In this document: positions 1-5,179 of the stretch, piece by piece
How the letters are laid out: each line of letters opens with the position of its first letter
Position numbering within the stretch: the stretch's first letter is position 1
DNA from: Burkholderiales bacterium
GTDB lineage: Bacteria; Pseudomonadota; Gammaproteobacteria; Burkholderiales; Usitatibacteraceae
Direction of reading: 5' to 3'
Assembly: GCA_025350945.1 (NCBI GenBank)
Contig: JANXWW010000376.1
Location: 1 to 6,895, forward strand
Length of the DNA: 6,895 bases
Notes under the pieces: model-generated
What the model was told of the DNA's origin: nothing
What the model saw: only the letters and a program-made list of their open reading frames with translations
The model's database searches: none
Translations under genes and position numbers: made by a program

Positions 1-347
1 CGTTTTATTCTACCGCCGGTCATGGTGTTTGCGCCAGTGTCTAGAAGATGAACAGTCCAGCGGTCGCCGCTTTCCGCCTCATGCATTGTGCATTTACCCG
101 TCGATATATCTACGGACAAGCTGCCTTGATGAGTTCGATAGTTCAAAAAAAACTCTTTTATGACCTCACCCTTGTATCCAAGACAGATCACAAACTCTTT
201 TGTTCCATAAGATGCGTAGTGCTTCATCAGGTGCCATAAAATGGGATGCCCACCAATTTCAACCATTGGTTTTGGCAGTACATCAGTCTCCTCACGAAGA
301 CGAGTACCGAGGCCTCCAGCTAAAATAACAGCGGGTACATCTACCAT
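1..347 (-). CDS. rfbF: Glucose-1-phosphate cytidylyltransferase, N-terminal part (cut by window edge)
   Basis: This enzyme joins CTP and glucose 1-phosphate to give CDP-glucose, the first cytoplasmic step towards CDP-linked 6-deoxy and 3,6-dideoxyhexoses of O antigens and capsules. The visible 115 codons show the nucleotidyltransferase signature LAGGLGTRL at residues 9-17, followed by EET and PKPMVEIGGHPILWH at 25-39. That region and the downstream LGYKGEVIKEFF (57-68) and DTGANTMTGGRIK (103-115) are typical of the RfbF/DdhA subfamily rather than of RmlA or GalU. The family is about 255 residues long, so a bit under half is present. The start is the ATG at 345-347 with an AGGA ribosome site 7 nt upstream (355-358). 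It lies 67 nt downstream of the export lipoprotein gene on the same strand and could be cotranscribed with it. Its codon use looks somewhat more AT-rich than the rest of the window. Function is confident from motifs; the partner dehydratase is outside the window. Confidence 0.9.
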   Translation of the reverse strand, partial: MVDVPAVILAGGLGTRLREETDVLPKPMVEIGGHPILWHLMKHYASYGTKEFVICLGYKGEVIKEFFLNYRTHQGSLSVDISTGKCTMHEAESGDRWTVHLLDTGANTMTGGRIK

Positions 348-414
348 CAAAAATTCCTGATCTTGAAAAATAGCCGGCTCATCTCAAAAAAACTGTCGAC
401 CCATGCAGCTAAAT

Positions 415-1602
415 TTACTTCGTCACCTGCACCACATTAAGCAACGGATAAGCCACCGAGAAAACCACGTTCAGGAATTTTTGCAGCTCGGCTGCGGGTG
501 CGTTGGAAACGTATAGCAAATCTTTATTGTTGATCGCAAAGCCTTGCATCACGAAGAAACTGTTCGGATTCTTTAAATCAATCCGATACACCACGGGCAC
601 CAGATCGTCCGCCGTGGTGACGGGCTCAGTGGCCCATTTAAGCGCGGGTTTAGGCTCGAACCGAAAGATGAAAACGCCGCGCGCATCTGAACGCGAATCT
701 TGCAGACCACCGCTGCGACCCAGCGCTTGTGCGAGAGAGATTCCCTGCGCTTCAAATGGCACTTCTTCATTTTTCCCAGTGGCACCCAGCACTGTAAAGC
801 TGTTGGTTTGATAAAGTGCCGTAACAACATCGCCACGAATCAGCGGCACATTTTGGCGCGGGTCACGAATGATGGAATCGAGCGGCATGGCGAATACGTC
901 TTTGCCGCGCGTGAGCTGAATGGTGATTTTGTTAACTGATTGGCGCACGCCGCCTGCCGCTGCAATCGCGTCCAGTAATTTTTCGCCGCTGGGCGAAAGC
1001 GGGAATCGCACGCTGGTATTGACTTCGCCGACAACAGTGGCATTCAACGACGTATTTTTCACCAGCCGCACCAACACTTCAGGCTGGTTTGCCTTGCCTG
1101 TCAATCGCTTGACGATCTCGGTCTCAATCGCGCCCAAGGTTTGACCGGAGGCCTGCACGCGGCCTGCAAACGGAATACGGATAGTGCCCTCGCCGTCCAC
1201 CAGCAGATCGCTGAGCGTGACTGCACGAGTAGACGATTGCGTGCGCGGATCAACCGAGCTGTTGCTAAAAAGAGTTGCAGGAGGCGCTTCCCAGATCGAG
1301 ACTTCAATCACGTCGCCTGCGCCAACACGATAGCCGCTTTGGATCTCGGCAGTAAGGCTTTCAGAAAACAGTTTTTGCCTGCGATGGGTAACCAATTGTT
1401 GCACTATGGACGCATCCACATCCACAAGCTGGATCGCGCCAGTGGCCGCGCTGGTATTGACCTCCTTAACGCTGGGGCCGCTTGTGGGAATGTATGCGCA
1501 ACCGCCGAAAACAATACCAAATGCGGCTAAAACGGAAACAAGTACAACAGCTCGAAAGCGAGCAAATGAAATCATGGGTAAGCCATTTTTAGTGTTATTC
1601 AT
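415..1602 (-). CDS. Outer-membrane polysaccharide export lipoprotein (Wza/BexD/CtrA family)
   Basis: This is an outer-membrane polysaccharide export (OPX) protein, the periplasm-spanning exit channel for capsule or exopolysaccharide. It has a basic N-terminus, a hydrophobic stretch at about residues 19-32 and the lipobox FGGC with the acylated Cys at 35. Phe at position -3 of the lipobox is slightly unusual. The Poly_export domain begins at YRVGAGDVIEVSIWE (91-105). Two SLBB-type domains follow: one near 188-260 with a DAIAAAGGV helix (211-219), and one near 268-315 with AQALGRSGGL (291-300). The tail has DLLYVSNAPAAELQKFL (361-377) and a hydrophobic end. At 395 residues it is close to BexD/CtrA in length (known of the family). 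Two starts are possible, Met1 (1602) and Met10 (1575). Met10 gives a more compact signal peptide, and neither has a clear Shine-Dalgarno site. An in-frame stop lies just upstream of Met1. It is divergent from the capsule operon at 2000-6721. Family assignment is confident; the exact polysaccharide is unknown. Confidence 0.93.
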   Translation of the reverse strand: MNNTKNGLPMISFARFRAVVLVSVLAAFGIVFGGCAYIPTSGPSVKEVNTSAATGAIQLVDVDASIVQQLVTHRRQKLFSESLTAEIQSGYRVGAGDVIEVSIWEAPPATLFSNSSVDPRTQSSTRAVTLSDLLVDGEGTIRIPFAGRVQASGQTLGAIETEIVKRLTGKANQPEVLVRLVKNTSLNATVVGEVNTSVRFPLSPSGEKLLDAIAAAGGVRQSVNKITIQLTRGKDVFAMPLDSIIRDPRQNVPLIRGDVVTALYQTNSFTVLGATGKNEEVPFEAQGISLAQALGRSGGLQDSRSDARGVFIFRFEPKPALKWATEPVTTADDLVPVVYRIDLKNPNSFFVMQGFAINNKDLLYVSNAPAAELQKFLNVVFSVAYPLLNVVQVTK

Positions 1603-1814
1603 TGGGAAAGATACCGGTACTGGTTATTGCCAGACAAAACTGCCGTAAGCTCGCGAAAATAACCGCTTTACGAATTAGCAAATTTTACGTGAAATTAGGC
1701 GACACCACGGAAGCCCGCGAATTACCCGCGTTGCCACTACATTAACGTTCTTTTTTTTCGCGGCAAAAACAGCATATGCCAGAGAATCACACCCCAGCAC
1801 ATTTATACACCATC

Positions 1815-1830
1815 AAAAATGCACATTTTT
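1815..1830. repeat. Short inverted repeat, possible operator
   Basis: AAAAATG and CATTTTT form perfect 7-bp arms around a 2-base centre (sequence AAAAATGCACATTTTT). It sits 5 bases upstream of the candidate -10 hexamer GATAAT (1836-1841), so it would overlap the -35 region of a rightward promoter. This is a plausible place for a regulator to bind, but AT-rich repeats of this size also occur by chance. Confidence 0.3.
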
Positions 1831-1835
1831 TAGGC

Positions 1836-1841
1836 GATAAT
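1836..1841 (+). promoter_or_regulatory. Candidate -10 hexamer for the rightward capsule operon
   Basis: GATAAT matches the sigma-70 -10 consensus at five of six positions. The -35 region 16-18 bases upstream (around 1812-1819) falls in an A-rich stretch with a poor match to TTGACA, so the promoter would be weak or activator-dependent. Transcription would begin near 1848, leaving a leader of about 150 bases if translation starts at 2000. Confidence 0.25.
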
Positions 1842-1999
1842 CTGTATCGGAGACTTTGTGTCCTACCACTCTTGAGCAAGCGCTATATATTGGAACAGAA
1901 CAATTGATCATTGGTGTTCGTCGCGGTTTAGCGACAAGCTGCCAGAGACCCAATGACCGACAATACTCCACCGACACTTTATCGACACACAAGTACCCT

Positions 2000-3172
2000 T
2001 TGTCAAAAATTCTCATCGATATTACGCGGCTCCTTTATCGCCGCTTGAAGGGACAGCTCCCGACCGGAATTGATCGCGTGAGCCTGGAATACATAAGCCA
2101 CTATGCGCAGCAATCCAGAGCGGTGTTGAGTCTGGGGCCGTTTAGCGCGAGATTATCTGAGCAAGATTCCGTGAAACTGTTTGCGGCACTTGCCGATAGA
2201 TCGCTGCCGTTTAAAAAAATAGGTTTCAGCGCAATCGCAAAAGCGTTTTTGTGGCGCTGGATGATGAAGGCTGCCGATATTCGCGGCAGCTATGTTTTCA
2301 ATACGGGCCATATGGGGCTGGAGGACAAAAACTATGCGTGGTCGCTCCGACAATTAGGCGCCAAGCCTATCGTGGTGATACACGATTTGATACCGGTCAC
2401 GCATCCTGAATATTGTCGGCCTGGCGAGCGCGAAAAGCACGTCACTCGCATGAAATGTGCAATCAAAATCAGCGCCGGCATCATCGCCAATTCGCAACAC
2501 ACGCTGAAGGTACTGGAAAATTTTGGGCGCGGTCATCGCCTGCCGATGCCACCCAGCCAGGTTGCATTATTGGCGGGCGGCATTCCCGATCAAGCGTTGG
2601 AGGTCCGGCCGATCAGCGCGCCCTATTTCGTGATTCTTGGCACCATCGAGCCACGAAAAAATCACTGGATGCTGCTGCAAATCTGGCGACGTTTGGTTGA
2701 GACGATGGGAAAATCAGCGCCTAAATTGGTGGTAATCGGGCAACGCGGTTGGGAATGCGAAAACGTGGTGGATTTGCTTGAACGCACCACTCAACTTAAA
2801 CAATTCGTGATTGAACTTCCATCATGCAGCGACGAACAACTCGCCACCTATTTGCATCACGCGCAGGCGCTGCTGTTTCCGTCATTCGCCGAAGGCTACG
2901 GCATGCCCATTACAGAAGCCCTGTCGATTGGCGTACCGGTGATCGCAAGCGATCTGGCGGTGTTTCGTGAAATCGCGGGTGATGTGCCGGAGTACATTGA
3001 GCCACTTGATGGCAAAAGGTGGCAAGAAATCATCGCTGATTACACACATCCGCAAAGCGCTGCACGCACGGCCCAATTGCAACGCATCAAATCCTTTTGC
3101 CCGACAACATGGGATCAACATTTCCAGGCAGTCGATGCGTTTTTATTGCGTCTTGAACAAGGCGCGTCATAG
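2000..3172 (+). CDS. Glycosyltransferase, GT4-type (GT-B fold), capsule cluster
   Basis: A cytoplasmic glycosyltransferase likely to add a sugar to the capsule repeat unit or linker from a nucleotide-sugar donor. The donor cannot be read from sequence. Counting from the proposed start (390 residues), the N-terminal domain opens with ILIDITRLLYRR and LPTGIDRV (about 20-27), a pattern I associate with capsule-type glycosyltransferases. The linker region has IHDLIP (about 127-132). The C-terminal donor domain has GTIEPRKN (about 214-221) and the EX7E motif EGYGMPITE (about 298-306), then GVPVIASDLAVF. Both glutamates of EX7E are present, so it looks active. The frame is open back to a TTG at 1856, but that 48-residue extension does not resemble the family. 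I chose the TTG at 2000 because it falls just ahead of conserved sequence; it lacks a good ribosome site. A TTG at 1904 with GGAA 8 nt upstream is an alternative. Its stop overlaps the next start by 1 nt (TAGTG). Family is confident, start uncertain. Confidence 0.85.
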   Translation: MSKILIDITRLLYRRLKGQLPTGIDRVSLEYISHYAQQSRAVLSLGPFSARLSEQDSVKLFAALADRSLPFKKIGFSAIAKAFLWRWMMKAADIRGSYVFNTGHMGLEDKNYAWSLRQLGAKPIVVIHDLIPVTHPEYCRPGEREKHVTRMKCAIKISAGIIANSQHTLKVLENFGRGHRLPMPPSQVALLAGGIPDQALEVRPISAPYFVILGTIEPRKNHWMLLQIWRRLVETMGKSAPKLVVIGQRGWECENVVDLLERTTQLKQFVIELPSCSDEQLATYLHHAQALLFPSFAEGYGMPITEALSIGVPVIASDLAVFREIAGDVPEYIEPLDGKRWQEIIADYTHPQSAARTAQLQRIKSFCPTTWDQHFQAVDAFLLRLEQGAS

Positions 3173-4410
3173 TGCAACAGCGTGGGGAGCAACGCAGTTT
3201 TTTATTTTTGCAAGGTGTGAACACGCCATTTTTTGCGAAGCTCAGCGATCAATTAGTCAAGAAGGGTCATCGCATTTTTCGCATCAATTTCAACAGTGGT
3301 GACACGGCATATTGGGGGCAGCGTGCAGCATGGGCATTTCGCGAGAAGCTTGATTCGCTGCCCGGTTTTCTGAATGAGAAAATTCATGAAAATAACATCA
3401 CCGATATTTTGCTGTTCGGTGACCGCCGCCCCATTCATCAACCTGCTATTGAAATTGCGAAGCGTAAAAATATTCGTGCCCACGTTTTTGAAGAAGGTTA
3501 TTTTCGGCCCTATTGGGTCACGCTTGAGCGTAACGGCGTCAACGCTAATTCTCTCTTTCCGCGCGACCCCGCCTGGATTCGCGAGGCCGCGAAATCCATA
3601 GCGGACTATGGCAACGGTCAGCCGTTTGCGGCAACGTTAGGCACACGGGCGCTGCACGACATGGCGTATCACTTATCGAACATTGCCAACCCGATGATGT
3701 TCCCGCGTTATCGCACGCATCGGCCGGTTATATCGGGATTGGAATACGCGGGGTGGGGCCAGCGCTTTGCGAAAATGCCGCTCTACAAGCGACGTGATCG
3801 TGAAACAATTAAGCGCATGCTGAACAGTAACGCGCCCTTCTATTTGCTACCGTTGCAGCTCGATAGCGATACGCAGATTCGCGATCACTCGCCGTTTGAC
3901 GATATGGGTGAAGTGATTAAACTCACGATGGCATCATTTGCACGCCATGCACCATTTGACGCGCGTCTGGTGATTAAAAATCATCCGTTGGATACCGGTT
4001 TTGTAAACTATCCTCGTCTGATAAAAAAACTCGAAACCGAGTTTCAATGCATGGGTCGAACTGATTATCTGGAGAGTGGCGATTTGGATGTCATGCTGCA
4101 AAAAGCGCGAGGCTTGATCACAGTGAATAGCACGGTAGGCTTATCCTCACTCGGCCATAATTGCCCAACCATCGCGCTGAGCAACCCGCTCTACAATATT
4201 GAAGGGCTCACCTTTCGTGGCACACTCGATCAATTTTGGCGCGAGGGCACGCCACCTGATGCGCCATTCTTCAGGCAATTTCGCAACACATTAATTCACA
4301 CCACACAAATTAACGGCGGATTTTATTCAGCACCTGGAATTGAATTGGCGGTGGCGAATAGCGTGCGCGTATTAGAGTCCGCACGTTCTCCGCTGGAGGC
4401 ATTGCTTTGA
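3172..4410 (+). CDS. kpsS: KpsS-like capsule polysaccharide biosynthesis protein (probable Kdo-linker transferase)
   Basis: This belongs to the KpsS/LipB (Capsule_synth) family. In group 2/3 capsules KpsS, with KpsC, builds the beta-Kdo linker on lysophosphatidylglycerol on the cytoplasmic face before ABC-transporter export (known of the family). The 412-residue protein, near the usual length of about 390-420, has FLFLQG (10-15), LFGDRRPIHQ (81-90) and HVFEEGYFRPYW (104-115). The second half carries LQLDSDTQIRDHSPF (228-242), VIKNHPLD (267-274) and TVNSTVGLSSLGH (317-329), all characteristic of this family. The GTG start at 3172 overlaps the previous stop by 1 nt and has an AAGG ribosome site 9 nt upstream (3159-3162). 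Its end overlaps the next gene by 4 nt. It is a single-domain protein, not a KpsC-like duplicated one, and no KpsC is in the window. The rhizobial homologue RkpJ is a likely close functional relative. Family confident; exact acceptor inferred. Confidence 0.92.
   Translation: MQQRGEQRSFLFLQGVNTPFFAKLSDQLVKKGHRIFRINFNSGDTAYWGQRAAWAFREKLDSLPGFLNEKIHENNITDILLFGDRRPIHQPAIEIAKRKNIRAHVFEEGYFRPYWVTLERNGVNANSLFPRDPAWIREAAKSIADYGNGQPFAATLGTRALHDMAYHLSNIANPMMFPRYRTHRPVISGLEYAGWGQRFAKMPLYKRRDRETIKRMLNSNAPFYLLPLQLDSDTQIRDHSPFDDMGEVIKLTMASFARHAPFDARLVIKNHPLDTGFVNYPRLIKKLETEFQCMGRTDYLESGDLDVMLQKARGLITVNSTVGLSSLGHNCPTIALSNPLYNIEGLTFRGTLDQFWREGTPPDAPFFRQFRNTLIHTTQINGGFYSAPGIELAVANSVRVLESARSPLEALL
4395..4399 (+). 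promoter_or_regulatory. Shine-Dalgarno site fixing the TTG start of the SDR gene
   Basis: A full GGAGG lies inside the end of the KpsS-like gene, 7 nt before the TTG at 4407. That TTG overlaps the TGA stop (TTGA, 4407-4410). The strong site decides for this non-ATG start and supports translational coupling of the two genes. Confidence 0.75.
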
Positions 4411-5174
4411 TCGCGCCAAAAAATATTTTGATCACGGGTGCGACTGGCGGAATCGGTGGCGCGTTAGCACTTGCCTATGCAGCGAGCGGGGTCAGATTAT
4501 TTTTGCAAGGGCGCGATGCCGCGAAACTCACCGCCATTGCCGCTCGTTGCGAAGGTCTCGGGTCAATCGTTGAAACGTCAGTTATCGATGTTAGAGATAT
4601 CGATGCACTCGTCGTCTGGGTGCATATCGCCAACGCGACCGCGCCGCTTGATCTGGTTATTCCTTGCGCCGGTATCAATATCAATACCGGCCCCAACCAT
4701 GCGGGCGAAATCTGGCGTGAAATTGATGCGCTGATTGATATCAATATCAAAGCCGTCATCGCTGTAGCAGATGCTGTCATGCCCAGCATGCGCGAACGCA
4801 AGCGCGGCCAGATCGCGTTGTTCAGCTCACTCGCCGGCTATTTTGGTTTACCTGTTACACCAAGCTATTGCGCGAGCAAAGCGGCTATCAAGGCCTATGG
4901 CGAGGCGCTGCGTGGCGGTGTGGCTGCAGATGGTGTTGAGGTCAATGTGGTGATGCCAGGATTTGTGGAGTCCCTTATGTGCGATGAAATGCCGGGTGCC
5001 AAACCCATGCTGTGGACGGCAGAAAAAGCGGCGCACTTTATCAAACGTCGCCTTCAACGCAATCACGCCCGCATCAGCTTTCCATTTCCGCTTAATTTTG
5101 GTTGTTGGTATCTGGCCGTGGCACCGGCTGGCGTGGCGCAGCGGCTCGTGAAGTTTTTTGGTTTTAGCGGCTGA
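4407..5174 (+). CDS. Short-chain dehydrogenase/reductase in capsule operon
   Basis: A classical SDR, an NAD(P)-dependent oxidoreductase of 255 residues. The Rossmann motif TGATGGIG is at 10-17, the adenine-binding Asp in VIDVRD near 61, and the usual NNAG strand motif appears as PCAG (86-89). The structural Asn is N113 in DINIKAV. The catalytic set is S141 (FSSLAG), Y154 and K158 (YCASK), followed by MPGFVES (183-189). All catalytic residues are present, so it should be active. The C-terminal end (about 224-253) is hydrophobic and aromatic, which may let it associate with the membrane. The TTG start at 4407 overlaps the previous stop by 4 nt and has a strong GGAGG. The substrate cannot be read; it could be a sugar, an acyl chain or a polyprenyl/lipid intermediate. 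A gene of this family (RkpH) occurs next to a KpsS-like gene (RkpJ) in the Sinorhizobium rkp capsule region, which suggests a capsule-lipid role (from memory, inference). Confidence 0.88.
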   Translation: MIAPKNILITGATGGIGGALALAYAASGVRLFLQGRDAAKLTAIAARCEGLGSIVETSVIDVRDIDALVVWVHIANATAPLDLVIPCAGININTGPNHAGEIWREIDALIDINIKAVIAVADAVMPSMRERKRGQIALFSSLAGYFGLPVTPSYCASKAAIKAYGEALRGGVAADGVEVNVVMPGFVESLMCDEMPGAKPMLWTAEKAAHFIKRRLQRNHARISFPFPLNFGCWYLAVAPAGVAQRLVKFFGFSG

Positions 5175-5179
5175 CCCGC

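Larger units (their letters stand above)
1603..1999. promoter_or_regulatory. Divergent intergenic region between export gene and glycosyltransferase operon
   Basis: About 400 bases lie between two diverging genes and must hold promoters for both. It is AT-rich, with a T run at 1751-1758 and a short palindrome TACCGGTA (1612-1619) just ahead of the export gene. The rightward side has a GATAAT hexamer (1836-1841) preceded by an inverted repeat (1815-1830). On the minus strand a TAAAAT hexamer (complement of about 1682-1688) is a possible -10 for the export gene, but no good -35 sits at the right distance. No JUMPStart/ops element (GGCGGTAG core) was found on either strand. Bases 1856-1999 are open in frame with the glycosyltransferase but look non-coding in composition. 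No convincing small gene or structured RNA is seen. Confidence 0.5.

Noticed and set aside
348..414. Possible rho-independent terminator between the export gene and the cytidylyltransferase gene
   Set aside because: There is a T run on the minus strand, but the stem before it is only about 5 bp with a wobble pair and a 10-base loop, so read-through is as likely.
1141..1530. Plus-strand open frame of 129 codons opposite the export lipoprotein gene
   Set aside because: It lies wholly opposite a clearly identified gene, has no family features and is explained by codon bias of the true strand.
1858..1875. Possible five-codon leader peptide (GTG start, GGAG 5 nt upstream, TGA stop)
   Set aside because: Too short to judge, no attenuator-like hairpins follow, and spacing of this kind is common by chance.
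1603..1999. JUMPStart/ops element expected ahead of polysaccharide operons
   Set aside because: The GGCGGTAG core was not found on either strand; the closest strings (for example TAGGCGATAA) do not match well enough.
1813..2016. Minus-strand open frame of 67 codons across the intergenic region and the glycosyltransferase start
   Set aside because: No recognisable motif or domain, composition unlike the real genes, and it overlaps the conserved N-terminus of the glycosyltransferase on the other strand.
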